From NCBI RefSeq assembly GCF_003131185.1, contig NZ_QFFU01000002.1, positions 186,001 through 250,000 of the forward strand: a stretch of DNA of 64,000 nucleotides. Direction: 5' to 3'. The notes beneath the pieces were generated by a model that worked only from the letters and a program-made list of their open reading frames with translations, had not been told where the DNA came from and ran no database searches. This DNA comes from Pseudomonas ovata. GTDB lineage: Bacteria > Pseudomonadota > Gammaproteobacteria > Pseudomonadales > Pseudomonadaceae. Below are positions 1 through 9,045 of the stretch, piece after piece (position 1 is the stretch's first letter; each line of letters opens with the position of its first letter). The position numbers and the translations under genes are program-made.

Positions 1-1346
1 ATCGCACCCAGTTTCTGACCGGTATCAGCGAAGCGCATTCCTCCTTGTGCCTGCAACTGAGCTGCAGCGGCGAAACCCAGTGGTCACAACTGCCCGGCAC
101 CCTGACGCACCTGCGTATTCATTTGTCCGGCTCGCCGATTCACCGGGCCATGCTCTACGACCTGCTCGCCGCCCACAGCATCAAGGTGGTGTGCGCCGTG
201 CCCGGCGGGCCGCCGCTGGTCTTGCCCGAGCATCGGCTGCCCGAGGCGGTGGGGTTTGCCGAGCACGAAAGCCTGTTGCCCGAAGAGGACGGTGTGCACC
301 CGGCGCTGCGGCTGCTGGTGGAATATTTCACCTTTGCCGAAAAATTCGCCTTTTTCGATATTCCGCTGCAGATCCCGGTGCAGACCGGCGAGCGCCTGCT
401 GGTGTACGTCGCGTTCAACAAGCCGCCTGATCGCCGGGTCAGCCTGCAGCGCGAGGACATTGCTCTGGGCTGTGCACCGCTGATCAATCTGTTTGCGCGC
501 ACTGCCGAGACGCTGCGCCCGGACGGCACCCACAGCGAGCACTTGCTGGTGGCTGACTCACACCGTGACGACAGCCTGGAAATCCACAGCATCAAGCGCC
601 TGGTGTCCAGCGGGGCCGACGGCATCAAGCCGGTGGCGCCGTATTACGGCGACCAGCACCGTGCCGCGCGCAACGGTCTGTTCTGGCATGCGCGGCGCAT
701 CAATGGCCTGCGCGCCAACCGGCCCGGCACCGACCTGATGATCAGCCTGGTCGACAGCCAGTTCCAGCCGGCCCGCGAACTGCCCGGGCGCAGTTTCACG
801 GCCACCGTGCTGTGCACCAACCGTCACCTGGCCGAGACCTTGCCGCCACTGACCCGCCTGCAGTTCGAGAGCAGCGGGCCGGTGGCCGATATCCTGCTGC
901 TCAAGAGTCCCACGCGCCAGTCGATGCCGGACCTGGACGGCGGAGCGCGCTGGCGCCTGGTGTCGCAGCTCAACCTCAACCACACCTCTCTGGTCGAAGG
1001 CCCCAGGGCGCTGGCGTCGCTCAAGGAAATGCTGACCCTGCACAACCTGCGTGACGACCCGGCGATCAGCCAGTTGATCAAGAGCATCACCGACCTGCAG
1101 ACCACACGTGTCGTCGACCGTGTCGGCCCTGATGCCTGGCGCGGCTGGCGCAATGGCCTGGAGGTGCGCCTGACGCTCGATGCCCGGCACGCTGCCGGTC
1201 ACAGCCGGGTGATGTTCTGCGCGGTGCTGGCCCATTTTTTCGCGCTGTACGCCAATGCCAACTGCTTTGTGCGTACGGTGCTGGTCGAAGGCGATGAGGT
1301 AATCAAGACATGGCTGCCCGACAGCGTCCCGACATTGGCACTCTAG
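1..1346 (+). CDS. tssF: TssF, type VI secretion baseplate subunit (5' end outside window)
   Basis: The reading frame is open from the first bases (frame starting at base 3), so only the last 447 or so residues are present; the N-terminal part lies upstream. TssF (ImpG/VasA) is a cytoplasmic baseplate wedge protein that assembles with TssE, TssG and TssK at the base of the contractile sheath. The call rests on the family-like C-terminal half (residues such as RLLVYVAFNKPPDR and the PVAPYYGDQHR region) and on direct overlap with tssG and then tssH, the usual order in Pseudomonas clusters. The gene overlaps tssG by 37 nt, which suggests translational coupling. No internal break is seen. Confidence 0.93.
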   Translation, partial: RTQFLTGISEAHSSLCLQLSCSGETQWSQLPGTLTHLRIHLSGSPIHRAMLYDLLAAHSIKVVCAVPGGPPLVLPEHRLPEAVGFAEHESLLPEEDGVHPALRLLVEYFTFAEKFAFFDIPLQIPVQTGERLLVYVAFNKPPDRRVSLQREDIALGCAPLINLFARTAETLRPDGTHSEHLLVADSHRDDSLEIHSIKRLVSSGADGIKPVAPYYGDQHRAARNGLFWHARRINGLRANRPGTDLMISLVDSQFQPARELPGRSFTATVLCTNRHLAETLPPLTRLQFESSGPVADILLLKSPTRQSMPDLDGGARWRLVSQLNLNHTSLVEGPRALASLKEMLTLHNLRDDPAISQLIKSITDLQTTRVVDRVGPDAWRGWRNGLEVRLTLDARHAAGHSRVMFCAVLAHFFALYANANCFVRTVLVEGDEVIKTWLPDSVPTLAL

Positions 1347-2392
1347 GCGCGCTGCTGCGGCAGGTGCCGCAGCGCTTCGAGTTGCTCCAGGCCTTGCAGA
1401 TTCTCGAGCGCGAGCAGCCGCAGCTGCCGCCGCTGGGCTGCAGCAACGACCCGCAACAGGAAGTGGTGCGCCTGCGCGGGCCCTTGTTGCCGGTCTTTTC
1501 GGCCAGCCAGATCACCAGCCTGCGCCTGTTGCCGCGCCTGATCGGTCCCCTGGTGCCGGTGCGTGCACCGTTGTTGCCTCATAACCGTCACCGCCCGCCA
1601 CGGCTGACCTTGCACACCCCGGTGTTTGGTCTCGGCGGCCCGGACGGTCCCTTGCCCTATGCCTACCAGGAGTGGCTGCAGCAACGGGCACGGGTCAAGG
1701 ACCGCGGCACCATGGCGTTTCTGGACCTGTTTCAGCACCGGCTGCTGAGCCTGCTGTATCGGGTACAACTCAAGCAGCGCATTGCCTTGCCCTACAGCCG
1801 TGGCGAGAATAGCCCGGTGTACCAGCAGTTGCAGGCGCTGTGCGGCCTGGTGCGCCAGCCTGCAGGGATGAAGCCGGTAGTGCCGGAAAAAGCGCTGATT
1901 TCCCGCACCGGTCTGCTGGCCAATGGTCGCCGCTCGCTGGCCGGCCTGCAAAGTCTGCTCAGCCATCATTTCGAGATGCGCATTCGTGTCGAAGGCTTTC
2001 AGGGGGGCTGGCGCGAGATTCCCGACGCCAAGCAAACCGTACTGGGCCTGGGCGGACGCAATCTGGCCCTGGGCCGCACCGCCTTGTGTGGTTCCCGCGC
2101 CTGGGACCAACAGCGCGGCGTGCGCCTGGACATCGGCCCGCTGGAACCTGAGCGGCTCGACAGTTTCATGCCGCACGGCGCTGCCCATCGGGAACTGGCG
2201 GCGCTGGTGACCTTCTACCTGGCCGCCGACCTGCATTGCAGCTTGCGCCTGCATGTCCAGCACAGCGGGCGCCTGTACCTGGGGCGTGCGCACGGGCCAC
2301 AACCGGGGCTGGGGCTGGGCAGCCGGCTGAACCGCGAGCCCCGTCATGGCGCCTACAGTATCGATCTGGACCTGAACGGCGAGGGTGCCTGA
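1310..2392 (+). CDS. tssG: TssG, type VI secretion baseplate subunit
   Basis: The 360-residue protein has the usual length of TssG (ImpH/VasB), the partner that holds two TssF copies in the baseplate wedge. The N-terminus has the family's helix-rich start (LLRQVPQRFELLQALQILER) followed by the FSASQIT region. The middle keeps the GTMAFLDLFQHRLLSLLYR stretch, which is characteristic of TssG. The ATG at 1310 lies inside the end of tssF (37-nt overlap), and the stop abuts the start of tssH, so tssFGH are probably translated from one message. Family membership is clear from motif content and order; the role is inferred from the family. Confidence 0.94.
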   Translation: MAARQRPDIGTLGALLRQVPQRFELLQALQILEREQPQLPPLGCSNDPQQEVVRLRGPLLPVFSASQITSLRLLPRLIGPLVPVRAPLLPHNRHRPPRLTLHTPVFGLGGPDGPLPYAYQEWLQQRARVKDRGTMAFLDLFQHRLLSLLYRVQLKQRIALPYSRGENSPVYQQLQALCGLVRQPAGMKPVVPEKALISRTGLLANGRRSLAGLQSLLSHHFEMRIRVEGFQGGWREIPDAKQTVLGLGGRNLALGRTALCGSRAWDQQRGVRLDIGPLEPERLDSFMPHGAAHRELAALVTFYLAADLHCSLRLHVQHSGRLYLGRAHGPQPGLGLGSRLNREPRHGAYSIDLDLNGEGA

Positions 2393-2393
2393 C

Positions 2394-4943
2394 ATGGACA
2401 TCGCCACGCTGGTCGCGCAGCTCAATACACATTGCCACCAGGCCCTGGAGCGCGCTGCGCAGCGGGCCTGGCAAAGCAACCAGGCGGTGGTCGAGGTCGA
2501 GCACCTGCTGCTCGAGCTGCTGGACATGCCCGGCGGCGACCTGAGTTTCGTGCTGCCGGTGCTGGGTGTGGCCCGCGAGCCGTTGCGGGCTGAAATCCAG
2601 CGCACGCTGGAGCGCTTCAAGGATGGCCATCACGCCAGTCCGGTGCTGTCGCAGCCGCTGCTGGGCCTGATCGAGGCCGCCGATCTTGAGGCGCGTACGT
2701 TCGGTTTTGCGCGTGTGCGCTCGGCCTTGCTGCTGCTGGCCTTGCTGGATCGTGACGAACAGCGGGTGCTATTGCCCGCCAGCATGCCGTCGCTGCTCAA
2801 CGTGTCGGTGCATGCGTTGCGCCAGCAGTTGCCGGCCTGCCTTGAACCGTCGGTCGAGTCGGCTGTGCCGGGCCGGGACCTGCCAGGTGCAGGGGCTGCC
2901 GATGGCGCCTGGCACGGCTCGGTGCTTGAGCAGTACACCCACGATCTGACCGCCGATGCCCGCGCCGGGCGTCTCGACCCGATCATTGGCCGCGATGGCG
3001 AGATCCGTCAGTGCATCGATATCCTGCTGCGTCGCCGCCAGAACAACCCCATCCTGGTCGGGGCTCCGGGGGTGGGCAAGACCGCCGTGGTCGAGGGGCT
3101 GGCGCTGCGCATCGCCTGCGGTGACGTACCGCCGCTGTTGCAGGGCGTCATCCTGCGCACGCTGGACCTGGGCCTGCTGCAGGCCGGTGCGGGGGTCAAG
3201 GGCGAGTTCGAGAAACGCCTCAAGGGCGTGATCGAAGGCGTGCGCCAGGCCGCCGGCAAAGTGCTGCTGTTCATCGACGAGGCCCATACCCTGATCGGTG
3301 CCGGTGCCGCCGAAGGCCAGAGCGACGCGGCTAACCTGCTCAAGCCGGCCCTGGCCCGCGGTGAGCTGCACACCCTGGCGGCCACGACCTGGCTGGAATA
3401 CAAGAAGTACGTCGAAAAGGACCCGGCCCTGGCCCGGCGCTTCCAGCTTGTGCACGTTGAAGAGCCCGATGAGCACACCGCCGTGCAGATGCTGCGCGCG
3501 GTCACCGCCCGGCTGGAACAGCACCACGGTGTCGAGGTGCTCGACAGTGCCATTGTCGATGCGGTCAAGCTCAGCATGCGCTACATCTCGGGCAGGCAAC
3601 TGCCGGACAAGGCCATCAGCGTACTGGACACCGCCTGCGCGCGGGTTTCGCTGGCCCAGCACGATGTGCCACCGGCCCTGGAAGCCTTGCGCCACCGCCA
3701 GACCGCGGCCCTTGATGAACTGCAGCGCCTGCGCCGTGAGCAGGTCACCGGCCAGGACCACCGCCTGCGTATCGAGGCGCTGGAGCGTGAAGAACACGAC
3801 AGCGGTCTGGCCGTCCTGGAGCTGGAAACCCGCTGGCACCAGGAGCGCAGTGCCGTGCGCGAGCGCGCCGGTATCCGCGAGCAATTGCTGGCCCTGAATG
3901 ACACGCTCGACCCGGGCCTGATCGATGTCGAACTGGACCTGCGCCTCGATGAACTGGCCGCTCGCCTGGAGCATCTGGACAGTGGCCTGTCGGTGATTCG
4001 CCAGGACGACCCGCTGGTGCCCGAGCAGGTGGACTCCAGGACCGTGGCGGCGGTGATCGCCGGCTGGACCGGCATTCCGCTGGGCAAGATGCTCGCTGAC
4101 GAAGCCTACGCCTTGCGTACGCTGGCGCAGCGTCTGGGACAGCGGGTCATGGGGCAGGGCGTGGCCCTGGCGGCCATCGCCCAACGCTTGCAGGCCTACC
4201 GCGCCGGCCTCACCGATCCGCACAAGCCGGTCGGGGTGTTTCTGCTGTCCGGCCCTACCGGTGTCGGCAAGACCGAAACCGCCTACGCGCTGGCCGATGC
4301 CCTGTATGGCGGTGAGCGCAACCTGATCAGCATCAACCTCTCCGAATACCAGGAAGCGCACACCGTCAGCCAGCTCAAGGGCGCACCGCCCGGCTACGTC
4401 GGCTACGGCCACGGTGGAGTGCTCACCGAAGCGGTCAGGCGCAAGCCCTACAGCGTGGTGCTGCTGGACGAAATCGAAAAGGCCCACCCCGATGTGCTTG
4501 AGGCTTTCTATAACGTTTTCGACAAGGGCGTGATGGAGGATGGCACCGGCCTGGTGGTGGACTTCAGGAACACCGTGATCCTGGCCACCAGCAATGCCGG
4601 CGCCGAATTGATTCTCGACACACCTGCGACCGAGCTGGACAGCGATGGCTTTCATCTGCGCCTGCATCAGGTCTTGCTGCACACCTTTCGCCCGGCCTTT
4701 CTGGCGCGCCTGACCGTGGTGCCTTATCGCCCGCTCGATGAGGCGACGTTGCAAGCCATCGTGCTGGCCGGGCTGGAAAAGCTGCAGGCCCGCTACACGG
4801 CCGCGACCGGTAAAGCGTTCAAGGTTGAGCCGCGCATCGTCCATGCGGTGCTTTTGCAGTGCCAGGGCGCAGGGGCACGGGATATCGAGAATGTGTTGAT
4901 GCGTGAGGTGACAGGCCAGTTGGCGCAGTGGGTGCTGGAGTGA
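2394..4943 (+). CDS. tssH: TssH (ClpV), AAA+ ATPase recycling the T6SS sheath
   Basis: This 849-residue protein is a class I Clp/Hsp100 ATPase. An N-terminal Clp-N double repeat (about residues 1-150) is followed by AAA+ module 1 with Walker A GAPGVGKT at about 223-230 and Walker B LLFIDEAHTL. A middle coiled coil (about 400-520) precedes AAA+ module 2 with Walker A GPTGVGKT at about 620-627 and Walker B VVLLDEIEKAHPDV. In T6SS this enzyme disassembles contracted TssB/TssC sheath. Context (immediately after tssG, one base past its stop) separates it from ClpB. A GTG nine bases upstream is possible, but the ATG at 2394 gives the family-like start MDIATLVAQLN. Confidence 0.96.
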   Translation: MDIATLVAQLNTHCHQALERAAQRAWQSNQAVVEVEHLLLELLDMPGGDLSFVLPVLGVAREPLRAEIQRTLERFKDGHHASPVLSQPLLGLIEAADLEARTFGFARVRSALLLLALLDRDEQRVLLPASMPSLLNVSVHALRQQLPACLEPSVESAVPGRDLPGAGAADGAWHGSVLEQYTHDLTADARAGRLDPIIGRDGEIRQCIDILLRRRQNNPILVGAPGVGKTAVVEGLALRIACGDVPPLLQGVILRTLDLGLLQAGAGVKGEFEKRLKGVIEGVRQAAGKVLLFIDEAHTLIGAGAAEGQSDAANLLKPALARGELHTLAATTWLEYKKYVEKDPALARRFQLVHVEEPDEHTAVQMLRAVTARLEQHHGVEVLDSAIVDAVKLSMRYISGRQLPDKAISVLDTACARVSLAQHDVPPALEALRHRQTAALDELQRLRREQVTGQDHRLRIEALEREEHDSGLAVLELETRWHQERSAVRERAGIREQLLALNDTLDPGLIDVELDLRLDELAARLEHLDSGLSVIRQDDPLVPEQVDSRTVAAVIAGWTGIPLGKMLADEAYALRTLAQRLGQRVMGQGVALAAIAQRLQAYRAGLTDPHKPVGVFLLSGPTGVGKTETAYALADALYGGERNLISINLSEYQEAHTVSQLKGAPPGYVGYGHGGVLTEAVRRKPYSVVLLDEIEKAHPDVLEAFYNVFDKGVMEDGTGLVVDFRNTVILATSNAGAELILDTPATELDSDGFHLRLHQVLLHTFRPAFLARLTVVPYRPLDEATLQAIVLAGLEKLQARYTAATGKAFKVEPRIVHAVLLQCQGAGARDIENVLMREVTGQLAQWVLE

Positions 4944-4979
4944 CAGCGCATTTTCAGATCGGATCGACAAGGATTGATC

Positions 4980-6080
4980 ATGCATAGCGACTATGAGCAG
5001 TTTTACAAAATCGGCAAGAGCCTCAGAGGCTTCAAGGCCGAGCAAGCCAGGTTTGGCGCCTTCCCGCTGCCGACAGACAACACGTTGCTGGCAGCCGAGC
5101 TACTGTGCCGCGCCTTCATTGAAAACGATGTGCCCAGGCATTTGGGCGCCATTTGTATTGTCGAGTTGCGCACGCCTTCTGCCATCACCTTTGTCGTGAC
5201 CGCCTCCGGCGGTGCCAATATCCCTGACAACGCCATTGATCAGTTGCAGTTGTCCTTGCAGGAAGCCATCGGCAGCACCTTTTGCCGAGTAGCCTGTGTG
5301 ACCTTTGACACAGCGGCTGTTTTTTATTCGCCGTCGCATATCGATACACGCAACTACGTTCTTAATGCCTTTGTGCCACCCAAGGCTACGCCGGAGCTGG
5401 CGGACCTGAATGCTGCCATTGATGAAATCAAGCGGCTGCCTAACGGCCTGTTTGGCAGGGACGTCCACGGCAAGCCTATCGGCGGCAGCTTCGATTCGGC
5501 AGTCCTGCCGATTCGCCGGTTGCTGGGGTGCGCCGTGGCCTTGCGCTGTGACCTGTTTCCAAAGGCGCAGCAGACCATGGCCAGGCAGAGCATCAAGAGT
5601 TTCTGTCAATGGGCAAGCCGTCAGCCGTATGGCGACAGGTGCAACCTGGGTGTTCATGTCGAGGCGTTGTGCATCATGGGCGGCAACCCGAACCAGTATA
5701 TGTATCGGGATAACCCCAATGTGCCGGTTTCCACCGAAGCTGCCATTCAGAAGCACGTCAACAGTGCCTGGCAATGTGCTGATTCAAGCCGCTTCTGTGC
5801 AGAGCCCAAGGCGTTCAACCTGATCGAGGTCCGAGGCCTGAAAGGTGATCTGGCCGGGCAGCTCGCCATGTGGTGGGATGCACGACCCAACCGCTTTTGT
5901 ACCCCCAATCTTGAAGGCGGTCCCTACACCCAGTTCATGTTGCCTTGTACTTCCTGCCATGCCCGGTCGGCGCAAATGGTAGCAGGGCTTGCGGTGTTCG
6001 CCAGTGCAACGGTGACTCGGGACGAACCGATGCAAACCCAGGCCAGCACGGCAACCCGCTTGCGCCGGGGGTCTATCTGA
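4980..6080 (+). CDS. Putative T6SS cargo with zinc-deaminase-like C-terminal motifs
   Basis: This 366-residue protein lies between tssH and vgrG. It has no signal peptide or membrane segment. The N-terminal 250 residues match nothing I recognise. The C-terminus has the two-part signature of the cytidine-deaminase-like fold: CAEPKAF with Cys273 and Glu275, then PCTSCHARS with Cys323 and Cys326, which could give three zinc ligands plus the catalytic glutamate. The CAEP form resembles YwqJ-type toxin deaminases. The spacing between the motifs (about 48 residues) is long for the fold, so the assignment is an inference. The start ATG at 4980 follows AAGGATTGATC. The upstream TTG at 4974 is less likely. 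Position suggests a secreted antibacterial effector or its adaptor. Confidence 0.6.
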   Translation: MHSDYEQFYKIGKSLRGFKAEQARFGAFPLPTDNTLLAAELLCRAFIENDVPRHLGAICIVELRTPSAITFVVTASGGANIPDNAIDQLQLSLQEAIGSTFCRVACVTFDTAAVFYSPSHIDTRNYVLNAFVPPKATPELADLNAAIDEIKRLPNGLFGRDVHGKPIGGSFDSAVLPIRRLLGCAVALRCDLFPKAQQTMARQSIKSFCQWASRQPYGDRCNLGVHVEALCIMGGNPNQYMYRDNPNVPVSTEAAIQKHVNSAWQCADSSRFCAEPKAFNLIEVRGLKGDLAGQLAMWWDARPNRFCTPNLEGGPYTQFMLPCTSCHARSAQMVAGLAVFASATVTRDEPMQTQASTATRLRRGSI

Positions 6081-6158
6081 ACCTTTCCGGGCTGGATCGA
6101 CGTGGCGGGTCATCCGCAAGCAGCGCCTGCACCTGCATTCATTGATGGAGACATTGCC

Positions 6159-6944
6159 ATGTCACGCTGGACCAACCAAAACGGCAACACGGCGCCCGAC
6201 CAGACGGTCTTCACCATGGAGGCCGATCTTTACGGTCCACTTTACGCCGTCCATGGCAAAACCATGGGCGCGACCTGGGCGCATTGCGTACTGGGCCCGG
6301 ACATTGCGGCACCCGGTGGCGTACAGGTCAATAATCAACCCAGTGTCGGTGGTGAAGGCTGGAGCACTCCCTGGGTCGGCATGGGGTTTCCGGGTCACAC
6401 CTTCTTGCAGGACGTCGTCAGCTGGAAACGGGGGCACCTGATCAACGGTGAATGGGGCGGTCCGGGCAATGACTGGCGTAACCTGACGATTCTCAGTGCC
6501 CAGGCCAACCGTTGGCACACCGGTATCGAAAATCACATTCGCTACTTTCTGGGCGCCTGTCGCAACTATGACCTGAATAACCCGATGCCCAATCATTGGA
6601 TCGGTGTGGAATATCAGGTGGTCAGATCGATCGATACGTTTGCGATTCCGCCCTCCCATGCCAATGACCTCTACACCTTTGTTCCATCACACATGGTGGT
6701 GAGATGGCGAGCCATTACGTTGCCGAAGATTGCCGGAGCCATTCATGTGGTGATTGCACATGCCGTCGCCAATCGGGCGGCATTGCCTGTATTGCCAATC
6801 AATTTTGGTCTGTTTGCTCCTTATAATGTGCCTGGCGCGTTGGCGGGTCATCAGGGGGCCGGTAACTACATTGCCGGTGCGCCCTTGTTACACGGGCCCA
6901 ACGCCAATAATTTCGACCAGGATGTTGAAATCCATAATGTCTGA
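6159..6944 (+). CDS. Putative nuclease-like T6SS cargo protein (GH-motif)
   Basis: This 261-residue soluble protein lies between the deaminase-like gene and vgrG. Its middle carries WKRGHLINGEWGGPGNDW, then NLTILSAQANRWH and GIENHIR. The order RGH (His93), Asn117 and Glu124 resembles the DRGH...N...E active site of DNA/RNA non-specific (His-Me finger, NucA-like) endonucleases, with Lys in place of the usual Asp. This is motif resemblance only. Alternatives are a non-catalytic immunity or chaperone role for the upstream gene. The start ATG at 6159 follows GGAGACATTGCC. The gene looks more AT-rich than the tss genes before it, which suits a recently exchanged cargo gene. Confidence 0.5.
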   Translation: MSRWTNQNGNTAPDQTVFTMEADLYGPLYAVHGKTMGATWAHCVLGPDIAAPGGVQVNNQPSVGGEGWSTPWVGMGFPGHTFLQDVVSWKRGHLINGEWGGPGNDWRNLTILSAQANRWHTGIENHIRYFLGACRNYDLNNPMPNHWIGVEYQVVRSIDTFAIPPSHANDLYTFVPSHMVVRWRAITLPKIAGAIHVVIAHAVANRAALPVLPINFGLFAPYNVPGALAGHQGAGNYIAGAPLLHGPNANNFDQDVEIHNV

Positions 6945-7028
6945 CGCCGGGGTGTTGCCTGCCAGTGCGTCACCAGGCCCCGCACGCTGCGCTCATTGCG
7001 TGCCACCCTTATTGCCCGGGATTACCTG

Positions 7029-9035
7029 ATGCCCCGTTTCACCGACACCAACACCAGCCTGTCGTTGACGGCTTCGGCCCTGGCCGCGCTCTATCCAGAG
7101 TCGGTCAGTGGCGATGAAGCGCTCAATTCGACGGGGTCGCTGACGCTGCACGGCCAGTGCGATACGCCGTTGACGCTTGCTTCGGCGATTGCCAGCCATG
7201 TGACCCTGACCCTGCATAACGATGCCCTGCAGCGACCGCTGGACCTGCTGGTGGCGCAGATCCGCCAGTTGCCTGCCGATGCCACGGCCGACCGCTATCA
7301 GGTGGTCCTGCGCCCGTGGTTGTGGTGGCTGACCCTGGCGAGCAATAACCGGGTGTTCCAGAACCTGGCGACCTCGGACATCGTCACCACGATTTTCAAG
7401 GCCCACGGCTTTACCGCGTTCAAGCTGTCGCTGACGGCCAGCTACAGCCCGCGCGAATACTGCGTGCAGTACGGCGAGACCGACTTTGCCTTTGTGTCGC
7501 GCCTGCTCGAAGAAGAGGGCATCTTCTGGTTTTTCACTCATGAATCGGGGGTTCACACGCTGGTGCTGGGCGACAGCAACGATGCCTTTGTGCAAATCCC
7601 CAACGGGCCTGCCGTCAAGTACCTGGGCCAAGGAACGGGCCTGCGCGAACTGCACGGCATTCGCTCCGGGCAGCAGGTGCTGCAGGCGGTGTCCGGGGTG
7701 TTCAGCACCACCGACTATGCCTTTGCCACCCCGAGCACCTCGCTGTACAGCCAGGCCCAGGCCAGTGCCGGCCCCTTGGTGATGTACGAACATCCCGGAG
7801 GCTATGGCACCAAGGCCCGTGGCGATGCGTTGACCAAACAGCGCATCGACGCCTTGCGCACTCAGCAACAACGCTTTGTCGGTGAAAGCGACTGTCGCTG
7901 GCTGGTGCCGGGGCACTGGTTCACCCTGAGCGGGCATGACGACAGCAGCCTGAACATCGACTGGGTGGTCACCTCGGTGGCGCAGGACATCAGCCACGAG
8001 CGTTACCTTAACCGGTTCGAAGCCATCCCCAAAAGCGTCAATTATCGTCCGCCACGCCTGACGCCCAAACCGGTGATGCACACCCAGATTGCCAAGGTCG
8101 TGGGCAAGGCCGGCGAAGAGATCTGGACCGACGCGAACGGGCGCATCAAGATCCAGTTCCCCTGGGACCGCGACGGTGCGTCCGACGAAAACAGCTCGTG
8201 CTGGGTGCGCGTGGCCCAGGGCTGGACCGGCAAGGGCTTTGGCATGCAGTTCATTCCGCGCATTGGCCAGGAAGTGGTGGTCACTTTCATCGATGGTGAC
8301 CCGGACCGGCCGCTGGTGACCGGCTGTCTTTACAACGGCGACAATGCGCTGCCGTATGCCTTGCCGGCCAACCAGACCCAGTCCGGCCTCAAGACCCAGT
8401 CGTCCAAAGGCGGTGCAGGCTTCAACGAACTGCGTTTCGAAGACAAGAAGGACGCCGAGCAGGTGTTTCTGCAGGCCCAGAAAGACCTGGCCATCAACGT
8501 CCTCAACGACACCAGCGCCACGGTCGGCCACGATGAAACCCTTACCGTGCAGAACGACCGCACCCGCACGGTGAAGGAGGGCAACGAGACGGTCACGCTG
8601 GAGCAGGGCAACCGCAGCGTGACCCTGCAAGCGGGCAGCGACACCCTGGACGTGACAGCCAACCGCACGCTCAAGGTTGGCGGCAACCAGACCCACACCA
8701 CCAAAGGCAACTACAGCCACACCGTGTCGGGCAATTATTCACTGACCGTCGAGGGCAACCTGACCATCAAGGTCACCGGCACCCTGACCCTGCAAAGCGA
8801 CGGTGACCTGACTGCCAAGAGCAGTGCCAGCGTCACCCACCAGGCCGGCACTTCGCTGACCAACAAAGCCGGCACCAGCCTCACCAATCAGGGCGGCACC
8901 ACCTTGACCAACAAGGCCGGCACCAGCCTGACCAATGACGCCGGCGTCAGCCTGACCAACAAGGGCGGCGCCGAGCAGACCGTCGATGGCGGCGCGATGC
9001 TGACCATCAAGGGCGGCCTGGTGAAAGTCAATTGA
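7029..9035 (+). CDS. vgrG: VgrG (TssI), type VI secretion spike protein
   Basis: This 668-residue protein has the VgrG layout. Gp27-like hub segments (about 1-370) contain the PREYCVQYGETDFAFVSRLL and EEEGIFWFF motifs. A Gp5 OB-fold linker follows (DANGRIKIQFPWDRDG, WVRVAQGWTGKGFGMQFIPR, IGQEVVVTFIDGDPDRP). The C-terminal beta-helix is built from short repeats (GNETVTLEQGNRSV, then many copies of TSLTNKAG/TSLTNQGG, about residues 600-660). It forms the trimeric spike tip that carries effectors. No extra enzymatic domain is appended, so cargo must bind non-covalently or through the PAAR-like protein. The ATG at 7029 gives a normal N-terminus (MPRFTDTNTSLSL); an in-frame start at 6996 is possible. 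The ribosome site is weak. Confidence 0.95.
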   Translation: MPRFTDTNTSLSLTASALAALYPESVSGDEALNSTGSLTLHGQCDTPLTLASAIASHVTLTLHNDALQRPLDLLVAQIRQLPADATADRYQVVLRPWLWWLTLASNNRVFQNLATSDIVTTIFKAHGFTAFKLSLTASYSPREYCVQYGETDFAFVSRLLEEEGIFWFFTHESGVHTLVLGDSNDAFVQIPNGPAVKYLGQGTGLRELHGIRSGQQVLQAVSGVFSTTDYAFATPSTSLYSQAQASAGPLVMYEHPGGYGTKARGDALTKQRIDALRTQQQRFVGESDCRWLVPGHWFTLSGHDDSSLNIDWVVTSVAQDISHERYLNRFEAIPKSVNYRPPRLTPKPVMHTQIAKVVGKAGEEIWTDANGRIKIQFPWDRDGASDENSSCWVRVAQGWTGKGFGMQFIPRIGQEVVVTFIDGDPDRPLVTGCLYNGDNALPYALPANQTQSGLKTQSSKGGAGFNELRFEDKKDAEQVFLQAQKDLAINVLNDTSATVGHDETLTVQNDRTRTVKEGNETVTLEQGNRSVTLQAGSDTLDVTANRTLKVGGNQTHTTKGNYSHTVSGNYSLTVEGNLTIKVTGTLTLQSDGDLTAKSSASVTHQAGTSLTNKAGTSLTNQGGTTLTNKAGTSLTNDAGVSLTNKGGAEQTVDGGAMLTIKGGLVKVN

Positions 9036-9045
9036 GGGCTGTGTG

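Noticed and set aside
2769..5045. 758-codon open frame on the minus strand opposite tssH
   Set aside because: It is a shadow of the GC-rich tssH frame: no ribosome site, low-complexity Gln/His/Ala-rich product, and the plus-strand gene is unambiguous.
6993..8720. 575-codon open frame on the minus strand opposite vgrG
   Set aside because: Antisense shadow of vgrG, with no recognisable domain and no start signal.
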